A stretch of DNA of 64,000 nt, from positions 1 to 64,000 of the forward strand of contig NZ_JBHMIM010000025.1 of NCBI RefSeq assembly GCF_048060115.1. The letters run 5' to 3'. This document shows, piece by piece, positions 8,510 to 18,740 of this stretch. Each line of letters begins with the position of its first letter. Position 1 is the first letter of the stretch. The position numbers were made by a program, and so were the translations under genes. The notes under the pieces were generated by a model. It saw nothing but the letters and a program-made list of their open reading frames with translations. It did not search any database and had not been told where the DNA came from. Source of the stretch: Micromonospora_E sp048060115 (GTDB lineage Bacteria; Actinomycetota; Actinomycetes; Mycobacteriales; Micromonosporaceae).

Positions 8510-9199
8510 ATGGCGAAACCCCAGGAGAAGGTGTCGTTCGGCCAGCGGCTGAAGCAGATCGGCATGGTGTTCTCGTTCACCGCCAAGCGCGACAAGTGGT
8601 TCGTGCCGCTGGCGGTGGCCGCCGTCGTGCTTCCGCTGGCGATCACCGTGCCGGTCGTCATGGCCTGGGGTTGGTTGTGGCTGCCGATCGGCATCCTGCT
8701 GGCGCTGCTGGCGGTGCTGATCGTGCTCAACCTGCGATCGAACACGGCGATGATGAACGTCGCCGAGGGGCAGCCCGGTGCGGCGGCCTCGCTGCTGGAG
8801 AACATGCGCGGTGACTGGCGGGTCACGCCGGCGGTCAGCTCCACCACCCAGATGGACATGATCCACCTGGTGATCGGCCGCCCCGGGGTGATCCTGCTCG
8901 CCGAGGGCAACCCGCAGCGGGTACGCAGCCTGCTCGGTCAGGAGAAGCGCCGGCTGGCGAAGGTCATCGGCACCGCCCCGCTGTACGACTACGTGATCGG
9001 CACCGACGAAGGCGAGTTGTCCATCCGCAAGATGCGGATGACCCTGACCCGGCTGCCGCGCAATCTCACCGGCAAGGACGTCAACGCGTTGGACAGGCGA
9101 CTGACCGCGCTGACCGCACGGCCGCAACTGCCCAAGGGCGCCATCCCGAAGAACATGCGCCCGGCCAAGGGCGCCTTCCGGCAGTCCCGCGGGCGCTGA
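8510..9199 (+). CDS. DUF4191 membrane protein (Rv2219-like)
   Basis: A 229-residue integral membrane protein. After a basic N-terminus (about 25 residues) come two adjacent hydrophobic helices, about residues 29-75, with a short turn. A cytoplasmic domain then contains VIGRPGVILLAEG and RKMRMTLTRLPRNL; the C-terminus is strongly basic. This is the DUF4191 family found beside lipA across actinobacteria (M. tuberculosis Rv2219). Function unknown. The ATG at 8510 starts at the conserved MAKPQEKVSF. Confidence 0.88.
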   Translation: MAKPQEKVSFGQRLKQIGMVFSFTAKRDKWFVPLAVAAVVLPLAITVPVVMAWGWLWLPIGILLALLAVLIVLNLRSNTAMMNVAEGQPGAAASLLENMRGDWRVTPAVSSTTQMDMIHLVIGRPGVILLAEGNPQRVRSLLGQEKRRLAKVIGTAPLYDYVIGTDEGELSIRKMRMTLTRLPRNLTGKDVNALDRRLTALTARPQLPKGAIPKNMRPAKGAFRQSRGR

Positions 9200-9221
9200 T
9201 CACCGACTCAGGGGAGGGCCG

Positions 9222-9449
9222 ATGGGCCAGGGTGTGCACATGCAGGAGCTACCGGGCATCGGCAAGCGTTACGACGTCGATCTGGGCTCGCCCAGTCAGC
9301 GGGTGTCCGTGGTGGTACGCCGGGACGGCATCCGTGACCTGTACGTCTTCACCAGCCGCTCGGACGAGCCGACAGCGGTGCTGGAGCTGACCGAGGAGCA
9401 GTCCCGCAAGCTGGGGGCACTACTCGCCGGCACCTTCTTCGAAGCGTGA
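9222..9449 (+). CDS. KhtT-like regulatory subunit of a cation:proton antiporter
   Basis: A 75-residue protein. LPGIGKRYDVDLGSPSQRVS and the following VVVRRDGIRDLYVF resemble the N-terminal part of KhtT-type regulatory subunits of K+/H+ antiporters, but the TrkA-C (RCK_C) ligand domain of full KhtT is absent, so this is the short form. It lies 104 bp upstream of an antiporter gene on the same strand, which supports a two-component transporter. The ATG at 9222 follows GGGGAGGG. A second in-frame ATG at 9240 would give a protein starting MQELPG and is also possible. Confidence 0.78.
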   Translation: MGQGVHMQELPGIGKRYDVDLGSPSQRVSVVVRRDGIRDLYVFTSRSDEPTAVLELTEEQSRKLGALLAGTFFEA

Positions 9450-9553
9450 GCCGGGTCCGCGCCGGGCATCCCCGACGTCCGTGACGAGCGTGAGCCGCAC
9501 CGCAGTCCCGACCGGGGCTGTCGGCGTAGCGCCGCCGCCTGGTTGGATACGGC

Positions 9554-11071
9554 ATGCACGCTGACCTGATCGGTCTGGGCGCCCTGGTGCTCGTCGCCGG
9601 GCTGCTCGCTCGTGGCGGACGCCGGCTCGGCCTGCCCACTGTCCCGTTCTTCATGCTCACCGGCATCCTGCTGGGGCCGGCGACCCCGGGTCCGGTGCTG
9701 GTCGAACACCCCGAGGACCTCGCCATCCTGGCCGCGCTCGGGCTGGTGCTGCTGCTGTTCAGCCTCGGGGTGGAATTCCCGGTCGAGCAGGTGCTGGCCA
9801 GCGGACGCCGGCTGTTCATCGCCGCCGGCAGCTACATCGCGATGAACGTCAGCGCCGGCCTGGGACTCGGCTTCGCCCTCGGCTGGGGCACACCAGAGGC
9901 GCTGGTGATCGGCGGCGCGTTGGGCATCTCCTCGTCGGCGATCGCCACCAAGCTGCTGATCGAGTTGCGCCGGCTGACCAACGCCGAGACGCCGGTGATC
10001 CTGGGCATCATCGTGATCGAGGATCTGTTCCTCGCCTTCTACCTGGCGATGCTCACCCCGGTCCTGTCGCCGTCCGGCTCGGCCGGGCAACTGGTGCTGG
10101 ACATCGCGATCAGTTTCGGCTTCCTGTTGCTGCTGTTCGCCGTGGCCCGCTTCGGTGCCCGCGCGGTCGGCCGGCTGATCGGCAGCCACGAGGACGAGAT
10201 CCTGGTGATCCTGGTCGTCGGGCTGGTGCTGCTGGTCGCCGGGATCTCCGCCGACGTCGGGGTCTCCGACGCCATCGGCGCGCTGATGATCGGTCTGGTG
10301 ATCTCGCGGACCACGGTCCGGGAGCGGGTCGAACGGCTGACCATGCCGTTGCGGGACCTGTTCGCCGCCGTCTTCTTCGTCGCGTTCGGGCTCAGCATCG
10401 ACGTCGGCGAACTCGGTGCGGTGGCGGTCCCGGTCCTGATGGCGGTGTTGCTCACGTTGACGGTGAACGTCGCGGCCGGGCTGGTGACGGCGGCGTTGTT
10501 CGGGTTCAACCACCGGGGCGCGGCCAATGTCGGGCTCACGGTGCTGGGCCGGGGCGAGTTCTCGCTGATCCTGGCCACGCTGGCGTTGGCCGCAGGTCTG
10601 GACGCCCGGATCGGACCGTTTGTCGCCCTGTACGTCCTGATCCTCGCGGTACTCAGCCCGATGTTGGCGACGCATTCGCGCTATCTGGCCCGGGTCATCC
10701 CGGACTGGCTGCTGCGGTCCCGCTGGCGGTACGTGCGGGAGGAGACGATGAGTACCGCCTGCACCCACCTCGCGCTGGTGACCGTGACCGAGACGGACAC
10801 CCGCGAGTGTGCGTACTGCGCCGAGACCGGCGACGACTGGGTGGAGTTGCGGATGTGTCTGACCTGCGGGGCGGTGCGCTGCTGTGACGACTCGGTGAAC
10901 AAGCACGCGACGGCGCACTTCGCCGAGACCGGGCATCCGCTGATGCGTTCGCTGCAGCCGGGTGAGGACTGGTGGTACTGCTTCGAGGACCGGACTCTGG
11001 TCCGACAGCCGATGGGCAGCCACCCGACCGGGGGCACACCGACGGACAGCAAACCGACGTCGGCGACGTGA
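9554..11071 (+). CDS. CPA2-type cation:proton antiporter with C-terminal UBP-type zinc finger
   Basis: A 505-residue protein. Residues 1 to about 390 form about twelve membrane helices of the KefB/KhtU type, with FMLTGILLGPATPG near the N-terminus and GGALGISSSAIATKLL as the conserved unwound-helix region. From about residue 399 (MSTACTHLALV) a cytosolic domain carries the cysteine/histidine pattern of UBP-type ubiquitin-hydrolase zinc fingers: CTH, CAYC, CLTC, CC, then HATAHF and GHPLM. The frame is continuous across the junction, so this is a fusion; an internal ATG at 10748 could also yield the zinc-finger domain alone. The role of the finger is unknown. The small upstream gene is its likely regulatory partner. 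Confidence 0.85.
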   Translation: MHADLIGLGALVLVAGLLARGGRRLGLPTVPFFMLTGILLGPATPGPVLVEHPEDLAILAALGLVLLLFSLGVEFPVEQVLASGRRLFIAAGSYIAMNVSAGLGLGFALGWGTPEALVIGGALGISSSAIATKLLIELRRLTNAETPVILGIIVIEDLFLAFYLAMLTPVLSPSGSAGQLVLDIAISFGFLLLLFAVARFGARAVGRLIGSHEDEILVILVVGLVLLVAGISADVGVSDAIGALMIGLVISRTTVRERVERLTMPLRDLFAAVFFVAFGLSIDVGELGAVAVPVLMAVLLTLTVNVAAGLVTAALFGFNHRGAANVGLTVLGRGEFSLILATLALAAGLDARIGPFVALYVLILAVLSPMLATHSRYLARVIPDWLLRSRWRYVREETMSTACTHLALVTVTETDTRECAYCAETGDDWVELRMCLTCGAVRCCDDSVNKHATAHFAETGHPLMRSLQPGEDWWYCFEDRTLVRQPMGSHPTGGTPTDSKPTSAT

Positions 11072-11096
11072 GGCGGGCCGGCCGTGCGCAGCCCGG

Positions 11097-11522
11097 TCAG
11101 CTGTTCGGGACGGGCAGGACGATCGATCCGGCGACGCGGTCGTGTGCGCCGCGCCGCCGCTCGTCCATCAGGAGCGGCGGAACCACGAGGGCGAGCAGCA
11201 GTCCGCGGAGAAACGCGCGGAAAACGCCGATCCGACCGCCATCGGCCGCCGAGACGCACCGGATCCGAGTCAGCCACATTCCCGGGGTTTGGGCGAACAG
11301 ACCGATGAAGAACGCGTACTCGAGGATCAGCACGACGACCGGCGGCCAGCCGGACCGGACCGGATCGGCGAAGAAACCCGCGATGAGCACGCAAAGTAAC
11401 CAGTCAATCACGATGGCAGCGGTTCGGCGGAGGAGGCTGGGCACCTCGGCACCCGACCAACCGGAGCCCTGGGGCGTCCCGTTTGCGCCTGCTGCCACAC
11501 CCGCACCTCTCCCGATACCCAC
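11097..11522 (-). CDS. RDD-family membrane protein (Rv2219A-like)
   Basis: A 141-residue membrane protein with RRTAAIVIDWLLCVLIAG (the Arg-Asp signature of RDD proteins), LILEYAFFIGLFAQTPGMW and a third hydrophobic stretch RGLLLALVVPPLL. RDD proteins are small polytopic proteins of mostly unknown function. Its position between lipA/DUF4191 and glnA on the opposite strand is that of Rv2219A in M. tuberculosis. It converges on the antiporter gene, leaving 25 bp between them, and diverges from glnA. Confidence 0.85.
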   Translation of the reverse strand: MGIGRGAGVAAGANGTPQGSGWSGAEVPSLLRRTAAIVIDWLLCVLIAGFFADPVRSGWPPVVVLILEYAFFIGLFAQTPGMWLTRIRCVSAADGGRIGVFRAFLRGLLLALVVPPLLMDERRRGAHDRVAGSIVLPVPNS

Positions 11523-11598
11523 GAACGGCCAGAGTAGCCCGAGCCATCTGCCGTATCCTGCGGGGGACGATTGGTCGGGATCACGCTCCGCACGGGAC

Positions 11599-11614
11599 GT
11601 AACACGGCAGAAAC
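11599..11614 (+). promoter_or_regulatory. GlnR-type operator before glnA
   Basis: GTAAC-acggca-GAAAC matches the a-box/b-box consensus of the actinomycete nitrogen regulator GlnR (gTnAc, 6 nt, GaAAc) in sequence and spacing. It lies 81 bp upstream of the glnA start in the gap shared with the RDD gene. GlnR control of glnA is known in Streptomyces; here it is inferred from the site alone. Confidence 0.6.
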
Positions 11615-11694
11615 ATTAGAGACACCGTGGGGCAACCCCCCGGCCATAGCGTCGCGACCAGCATAGCCATCAGTGCGACGTGCCAGGAGGACGT

Positions 11695-13119
<1,425 letters not shown>

Positions 13120-13126
13120 TCCACCC

Positions 13127-13181
13127 AACGGCGGCGGGGCCGGGTGCGAGCGTGACGCTCGCACCCGGCCCCGCCGCCGTT
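13127..13181. terminator. 26-bp perfect hairpin, bidirectional terminator
   Basis: Arms 13127-13152 and 13156-13181 are exact complements around a 3-nt loop (TGA), starting 8 bp after the glnA stop. It lies between glnA and the convergent mannosyltransferase gene and, being symmetrical, can stop transcription from both sides. Confidence 0.85.
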
Positions 13182-13209
13182 CCCGGCGACCTTCCCGGCG
13201 ATCTTGCAC

Positions 13210-14817
13210 TTATCGACGGACAATGCCGACAAATCTTCTCGATAACCGCAAGATCGCCGGGAGGATCGTCGGGGATCGGGTGGCGGTGCGGACGACGAGG
13301 ACGGCGATCAGACCGCACATGGCGAACGTGCCGGGTGCCTTGGTCATCGCAGCGATCCCCGAGCCGTCCGGCAGGACGAGGAAACAGCAGACCGCAACCG
13401 GCAGCAGAAACCATTGGGTGCGGTACGCGGCCGCCGCCAGCAACGCCAACGGCCACACCAGATACCACGGGTAGAAGACCGGCGCCGCCACCAACGTCGC
13501 GGCGAGGGCGGTCCCCGCTCCGTACACCGCCAGTCCGCAGTCCTGGGTCGACGTCGCGCCGGACGACTCCGGCACCGGGACCGCCCGCCCATCGTTGCTG
13601 CGCCAGGCCGCGAGCGGGCCACCGCCCCGCCACACCCACCACCACGACACCACCAGGAATCCGGCGAGCAGCGCCAACGCCACGACCCGGGCCACCCCGA
13701 CCGCCGACAGCTGCACACCGACCGCCCGACCGAGGTACTCGGCCAACAGCCCGACGGCGGTCGGTGGGGACGTCCACTGCCGGGAGTCGCCACTGCGGGC
13801 CAGCCCGGCCACCCAACCCAGCCCCAGCCCCGACCCGGCCGAGGCCGCCGCGACCGCCGCCGCCGCGCCGAGCAGCACCGGCGCACCAGCCCGGACCAGT
13901 GCCGCCGGGCGGCGCGGACCGCTGACCGCGAGCACCGCCGCGAACGGCAGCACCACCAACGCCGTCGCCTTCACCCCCACCGCCAGACCGAGCAGCAGAC
14001 CACCGGCGAACCGGGTGAACAGCGGCCCACCTGCGAACCGGGTGAACAGCGGCCCGCCGCCGAACCGGCCGGGCGGTGCCGCACCGGAGACCGGGGCCGC
14101 GCCCGCGACGATCGTCCACAGCCCGGCCACCAGCAGGCCGACCATCAGCGCGTCGTTGTGCCCGCCGGAGACCAGGTGCACCAGCACCACCGGGCAGGCC
14201 AGCGTCAGCCACAGCGCCCGGCCGGCCGGCAGCCCGCACCGCCGGGCCAACCCCGGCAGGGTGAGGGCGATCAGCAGCAACCCGGCCACGGCGAACAGCC
14301 GCAGCACCAGCACCGTGCCGGTCAGGCCGGCGCCGACGGTGACGGCGAGCCCGGCGAGCCACACGAAGACCGGACCGTACGGGGCCGGGCTGTCTCGCCA
14401 CAGCGGGGCGACCGCGTCGATCCAGGGGCAGCCCTGGCCCGCGACACCGCCGTACGGATCCCCGCCGGCACGGTAGACCCAGCCCTGGCAGGCGTACGAG
14501 TAGATGTCCCGGCTGGCCAGCGGTGGCGCCACCAGCAGCGGCAGCGCCCACAGCCCGACGGTGACCAGCGCCCACCGTACCGACGGCACCCCGTGCCGCG
14601 CCGACCACCACGCCCAGACCAGCGCCGCCGTGCCGGCCAGCCAGGCGAGCACGCTCAACGCGCCCCGTCCGCTGGTGAACACGGCCCAGCCGGCCGCTGG
14701 CGGGTCGGGCAGCGCGCCGCCGAGGAACCCGGCGATCGCGAGTGCGACCGCGCCGGACAGTCCGGTCCAGCGGATCAGGTGGTGTCGCGCGCCGGTGGTC
14801 CCGGTGCGCTCAGGCAC
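13210..14817 (-). CDS. GT-C polyprenol-phosphomannose-dependent mannosyltransferase (MptA/MptB-like)
   Basis: A 535-residue membrane protein with about twelve hydrophobic helices. SRDIYSYACQGWVYRAGGDP holds the acidic first-loop residues typical of the alpha-1,6-mannosyltransferase MptA/MptB family, and SGGHNDALMVGLLVAG and YPWYLVWPLALL are also family-like. Such enzymes extend lipoglycan mannan cores from polyprenyl-phosphate-mannose outside the membrane. The GTG at 14817 overlaps the glnE stop by 8 bp, so it is the last gene of the amidotransferase-glnE operon; longer in-frame starts would lie well inside glnE. A 9-residue tandem repeat lies mid-protein. Confidence 0.8.
   Translation of the reverse strand: MPERTGTTGARHHLIRWTGLSGAVALAIAGFLGGALPDPPAAGWAVFTSGRGALSVLAWLAGTAALVWAWWSARHGVPSVRWALVTVGLWALPLLVAPPLASRDIYSYACQGWVYRAGGDPYGGVAGQGCPWIDAVAPLWRDSPAPYGPVFVWLAGLAVTVGAGLTGTVLVLRLFAVAGLLLIALTLPGLARRCGLPAGRALWLTLACPVVLVHLVSGGHNDALMVGLLVAGLWTIVAGAAPVSGAAPPGRFGGGPLFTRFAGGPLFTRFAGGLLLGLAVGVKATALVVLPFAAVLAVSGPRRPAALVRAGAPVLLGAAAAVAAASAGSGLGLGWVAGLARSGDSRQWTSPPTAVGLLAEYLGRAVGVQLSAVGVARVVALALLAGFLVVSWWWVWRGGGPLAAWRSNDGRAVPVPESSGATSTQDCGLAVYGAGTALAATLVAAPVFYPWYLVWPLALLAAAAYRTQWFLLPVAVCCFLVLPDGSGIAAMTKAPGTFAMCGLIAVLVVRTATRSPTILPAILRLSRRFVGIVRR
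14006..14059 (-). repeat. Two 27-bp tandem units in the mannosyltransferase gene
   Basis: Two almost identical 27-bp units (period 27, 14006-14032 and 14033-14059) encode a repeated GGPLFTRFA. The repeat keeps the frame and lies in a loop between hydrophobic segments, so it looks like a recent tolerated duplication. Confidence 0.8.
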
Positions 14818-17800
14818 CGAGGACCCGCTCCGCCGCGGCTCGGCAGCGACGCGCGGTCCGCAGGTAGTAGTCGAGGAACTCGCCGGCGTCGTCACCGCCG
14901 AGCAGCCGCACGACGCCGGCGAGTTCGGTGCCGTGCCGGGGCAGCTGGTCGCTGGCCCGGCCACGGACCAGCATCAACGCGTTGCGTACCCGGGAGGCGA
15001 GGGTCCAGCCGGCCCGCAGCGCGGTGGCGTCGGCCGGGCCGATCAGCCCGGCGTCGCGGGCCGCCGCCAACGCGGCCAGGGTACGGGTGTCCCGCAGCGC
15101 CGGCACCGTGTGCGCGTGCCGCAGCTGGGTCAGCTGCACCGCCCACTCCACGTCGGCGAGACCGCCCCGGCCCAGCTTGGTGTGGGTGGCGGGGTCCGCT
15201 CCCCGAGGCAGCCGCTCGCTCTCCACCCTGACCTTGATCCGGCGGATCTCGACGATCTGGTCGCGGCTCAGCCCGCCGGCCGGGTAGCGGACCGGATCGG
15301 CGACCGCGACGAACTCCTCCCCCAGCGACCGGTCGCCGCAGACGAACCGGGCCCGCAGCAGGGCCTGCGCCTCCCACACCTTGGACCAGCGGGCGTAGTA
15401 CTGCGCGTACGCGGCGAGGCTGCGTACCAGCGGTCCCTGCCGTCCTTCCGGCCGCAGGTCCGCGTCCACCCCGAGCGGCGGGTCCGGAGCGGGCATCCCG
15501 AGCAGCCGGCGCAGCTCCTCGGCGATCAGCCGGGCGGCGGCGCTGGCCTCGGAGTCGGCCAGCCCGGCCGGCGGGTCGTAGACGAACAGCACGTCCGCGT
15601 CGGACGAGTAGCCCATCTCGTATCCGCCGAGGCGGCCCATGCCGATGATGGCGAACCGTAGGCCGGTCGGCGGCGCCACGGTGGCGACGGCGACCCGCAA
15701 GGCGGCGGCCAGGGTCGCGTCGGTGACCGCCGACAGACCCGCGCCGACCCCGGTGACGTCCAGCCGACCCACCGTGTCGGCTGCCGGGGCCAGGGCACCT
15801 GCCCGGCTGAGCGCGTCGGCGCAGGCCAACCGGAGCAGCTCCCGGCGTCGCAGCGCCCGCACCGCCCGGACGGCCTGGGCCGCCTGCGCCGCCTCGGGCC
15901 GCTCGGCGCCGCCGGTGCCGAGGTGCCGGGCGGCGGCGGCATCGAAGCCGGCGGACAACACGGCCGCGTCCCGCGGGGCCAGCTCCGCGTCGGCGGCGAG
16001 CATCCGCAACGCCTCCGGCTCGCGGGCGAGCAGGTCGGCGGCGTAGCGGGACAACCCGAGGGTACGGGCGAGCCGGCCGGCGACCGGACCTTCGTCGCGC
16101 AACAGCCGCAGATACCAGGGGGTGCTGCCGAGCTTGTCGGACACCTGCCGGTAGCTGAGCAGACCCCGATCGGGTTCGGGGGCGTCGGCGAACTCCTGCA
16201 GCAGCACCGGCAGCAGGGTGCGTTGGATCGCGGCGGTCCGTGACACCCCGCCGGTGAGCGCCTCGAGATGCCGCAGCGCCCCGCCCGGGTCGGCGAACCC
16301 GAGCACTTCGAGGCGGCGGCGGGCGGCCTGCGGGGTCATCCGCAGCGATTCGGCCGGCACCCGGGCCACCGATTCGAGCAGCGGCCGGTAGAGCAGTTTG
16401 GCGTGCAGGCGGCGTACCTCGGTGGCGTGGCTGACCCACTCGGCCCGGAACGTCTCGACGGCGCTGGCGCTGGGCGTCGCGGTGTAGCCCAGGGCGTGGG
16501 CCAGCCAGCGCAGCGCGACCGGGTCGGCCGGCACCGTATGGGTGCGGCGCAGCCCTTGCAGTTGCAGCCGGTGCTCGACGCCGCGCAGGAAGCGGTAGCC
16601 GCGCAGCAGGGCTTCGCCGTCGGCCCGGCCGACGTAGCCGCCGGCGACCAACGCGCGCAGCGCCGGCAGGGTGCCGGGGGTACGCAGCGTCTCGTCGACC
16701 CGACCGTGCACCAGCTGCAGCAACTGGACGGCGAACTCGATGTCGCGCAGCCCGCCGGGGCCGCGTTTGATTTCGCGCTCCAGCTCCCGGGGTGGGACGT
16801 TCTCGATGATCCGGCGGCGCATGGCCCGGACGTCCTCGACCGCCTCGGGGCGCTCGGCGGCGTGCCACACCAGCGGGGAGAGCAGCTGCAGCCACTCGTG
16901 GGCCAGGTCGCGGTCACCGGCCGCCGGGCGGGCCTTGAGCAACGCCTGGAACTCCCAGGTGCGCGCCCAGCGCTGGTAGTAGGCGAGGTGGCTGCCCAGG
17001 GTACGGACCAGGGGTCCACGGCTGCCTTCGGGCCGCAGGGCGGCGTCCACCGGCCAGGCCACCAGGCCACAGATGTGGATCAGCCGGGTGGCCACCGTGG
17101 TGGCGGCAGTCAGGTCGGCGTCATCGGCGGCGACGAAGATGACGTCCACATCGGAGACGTAGTTGAGCTCGTCGCCACCGCATTTGCCCATCGCGACCAC
17201 TGCCAGCCGGGGCGGGGGCGTGCCGTCGGGCAGTTCGGCGACCGCGATGTCGTAGGCGGCGCCGAGCGTGGCGTCGGCCAGGGCGGACAGCGCCGCCATC
17301 GTCTGCTCCAGGCATCGGCCCCCGGTCAGGTCTGCGGCGGCGATCCGCAGCAGGGCCAGCCGGTACGCCCGGCGCAGCGCGGCGATCGCCGGCCCGCCAG
17401 CGCGCACCTCGGGCGTCGCCGATCCCGGGTCGAGGCTGCCGTCGGCGGTGGGGGCGACCCCGTTCCGGCCGGTAGCGAGCACCTGCCACTGGTCGGGGTT
17501 GGCGACCAGATGGTCACCGAGGCTCGACGAGGCACCGAGGACGGCGACCAGCCGGCGGCGCAGCCCGGCGTCGGCGTACACGGCGTCGATCACCGGCGGA
17601 CCGGTGTCGGCGCGGTCTCGCCGCTGCGCCTCGGCGAGCCGGTGCAGTTGCCGCAGCGCCAGGTCGGGATCGGCGGCCCGGGACAGCGCGGTCAGCAGCT
17701 CGGCGGCCGGTTCGTCGACCGGCTGCTGTGCCTGCGCGTCCCACAGCCCGAGCCCGTCCGGGCCGAGCAGCTCGGCGGCCCGGACGGTGTCCGTGCCGCT

Positions 17801-17854
17801 GACGTCGAAGCCGTAGCGGGCGAGGCGACCGGTGGCGCTGGTCGGTCTGGTCAT
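14810..17854 (-). CDS. glnE: Bifunctional glutamine-synthetase adenylyltransferase/deadenylylase
   Basis: A 1014-residue protein, normal for actinobacterial GlnE. Two nucleotidyltransferase domains are visible: the N-terminal one with VVAMGKCGGDELNYVSDVDV (deadenylylation) and the C-terminal one with IIGMGRLGGYEMGYSSDADV (adenylylation), each with the metal-binding DxD pair. It switches GlnA off by adenylylating the tyrosine in DLYDLP. The ATG at 17854 is 7 bp after the amidotransferase-like gene, and the mannosyltransferase gene overlaps its end, giving a three-gene operon. Confidence 0.97.
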   Translation of the reverse strand: MTRPTSATGRLARYGFDVSGTDTVRAAELLGPDGLGLWDAQAQQPVDEPAAELLTALSRAADPDLALRQLHRLAEAQRRDRADTGPPVIDAVYADAGLRRRLVAVLGASSSLGDHLVANPDQWQVLATGRNGVAPTADGSLDPGSATPEVRAGGPAIAALRRAYRLALLRIAAADLTGGRCLEQTMAALSALADATLGAAYDIAVAELPDGTPPPRLAVVAMGKCGGDELNYVSDVDVIFVAADDADLTAATTVATRLIHICGLVAWPVDAALRPEGSRGPLVRTLGSHLAYYQRWARTWEFQALLKARPAAGDRDLAHEWLQLLSPLVWHAAERPEAVEDVRAMRRRIIENVPPRELEREIKRGPGGLRDIEFAVQLLQLVHGRVDETLRTPGTLPALRALVAGGYVGRADGEALLRGYRFLRGVEHRLQLQGLRRTHTVPADPVALRWLAHALGYTATPSASAVETFRAEWVSHATEVRRLHAKLLYRPLLESVARVPAESLRMTPQAARRRLEVLGFADPGGALRHLEALTGGVSRTAAIQRTLLPVLLQEFADAPEPDRGLLSYRQVSDKLGSTPWYLRLLRDEGPVAGRLARTLGLSRYAADLLAREPEALRMLAADAELAPRDAAVLSAGFDAAAARHLGTGGAERPEAAQAAQAVRAVRALRRRELLRLACADALSRAGALAPAADTVGRLDVTGVGAGLSAVTDATLAAALRVAVATVAPPTGLRFAIIGMGRLGGYEMGYSSDADVLFVYDPPAGLADSEASAAARLIAEELRRLLGMPAPDPPLGVDADLRPEGRQGPLVRSLAAYAQYYARWSKVWEAQALLRARFVCGDRSLGEEFVAVADPVRYPAGGLSRDQIVEIRRIKVRVESERLPRGADPATHTKLGRGGLADVEWAVQLTQLRHAHTVPALRDTRTLAALAAARDAGLIGPADATALRAGWTLASRVRNALMLVRGRASDQLPRHGTELAGVVRLLGGDDAGEFLDYYLRTARRCRAAAERVLGA

Positions 17855-17861
17855 CGGAGGC

Positions 17862-18623
17862 CTAACCGCCGAGCAGGGGGAGGGTCCGGCGGAAGTCGTC
17901 CGAGCCGGGCAGTTGGCCGAGGGCGAGGGCGGCGAACCGGGCGGCGAACGGCTGCCAAACGTCCTCGATTTCGCCGAGCACCTCGACGCAGGCGTCGACG
18001 ACGACGTCGGCCGGCAGTCGCAGCTCGGCCAGGATGGTGCTTCCGGCCGCCCAGGTGCTGATCATGTCGCGGTCGCATTCGATGTGGAACTGCAGCCCCC
18101 AGGCCCGGTCCCCGAGCCGGAACGCCTGGTGCGGGTAGTGGGTCGAGGCCGCCAGCAGCACGGCACCGTGCGGCAACTCGGTGATCTCGTCGACGTGCCA
18201 CTGCAGCACGTCCGGGGCGAGCGGCACGTAGCGGAACAGCGGGTCGGTGCCGGCGGCGTCCCGCTTGCCGACCAGGGCCGGGCCGATCTCGGGTCCGGCG
18301 GCGCTGCGTTCGACGGTGCCGGCGTGGGCGGTGGCGAGCAGTTGGGCACCCAGCCCGATGGCGAGGGTCGGAATCCGCTGCCGGACTGCCTTGCGCAGCA
18401 GCCCTTCGACAGCAGGCAACCAGCCAGCGCCCGGTTCTGGCCCAACGGCGGACGGACGGCCACCGAGGACGATCACCGCGGCGTGTCCGCCCGGGTCGGC
18501 GGGCACTGGGTCGTCTGCGTACGGGCGGTGCACCTGGGTCGGCAGGCCGGCCTCGGCGAGCCACTCCCCCAGCCGTCGCAGGTCGTCGGTCGGGTCGTTC
18601 TCGATCACCAGAGCGCTGCCCAC
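17862..18623 (-). CDS. Class-I glutamine amidotransferase-like protein lacking the catalytic cysteine
   Basis: A 253-residue GATase1-fold protein: VIVLGGRPSA, a nucleophile-elbow region, and GLQFHIECD with the histidine and glutamate of the catalytic triad. At the elbow, where GATases have a cysteine as in GICLGHQ, this protein reads AIGLGAQLLA, so glycine replaces the nucleophile. It is therefore unlikely to hydrolyse glutamine by the usual mechanism and may bind or sense a metabolite. It is the first gene of an operon with glnE, 7 bp apart, which suggests a link to glutamine metabolism. The substitution rests on a single codon and a sequencing error is possible. Confidence 0.8.
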   Translation of the reverse strand: MGSALVIENDPTDDLRRLGEWLAEAGLPTQVHRPYADDPVPADPGGHAAVIVLGGRPSAVGPEPGAGWLPAVEGLLRKAVRQRIPTLAIGLGAQLLATAHAGTVERSAAGPEIGPALVGKRDAAGTDPLFRYVPLAPDVLQWHVDEITELPHGAVLLAASTHYPHQAFRLGDRAWGLQFHIECDRDMISTWAAGSTILAELRLPADVVVDACVEVLGEIEDVWQPFAARFAALALGQLPGSDDFRRTLPLLGG

Positions 18624-18740
18624 GTGTCGAGGCTATCCAATCGGTCGCGGCGGTGACCGTAGGTGGTGCCTGCGTGCTCACGGTTGCGTACTCGTAAAAT
18701 CTGCTCGCTCGGACCGGAACCTCCCATGATCTCGCGTCGG

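Noticed and set aside
10748..11071. Separate gene for the UBP zinc finger
   Set aside because: There is an internal ATG but no stop codon before it; the frame is continuous with the antiporter, so it is treated as a fusion with a possible internal start.
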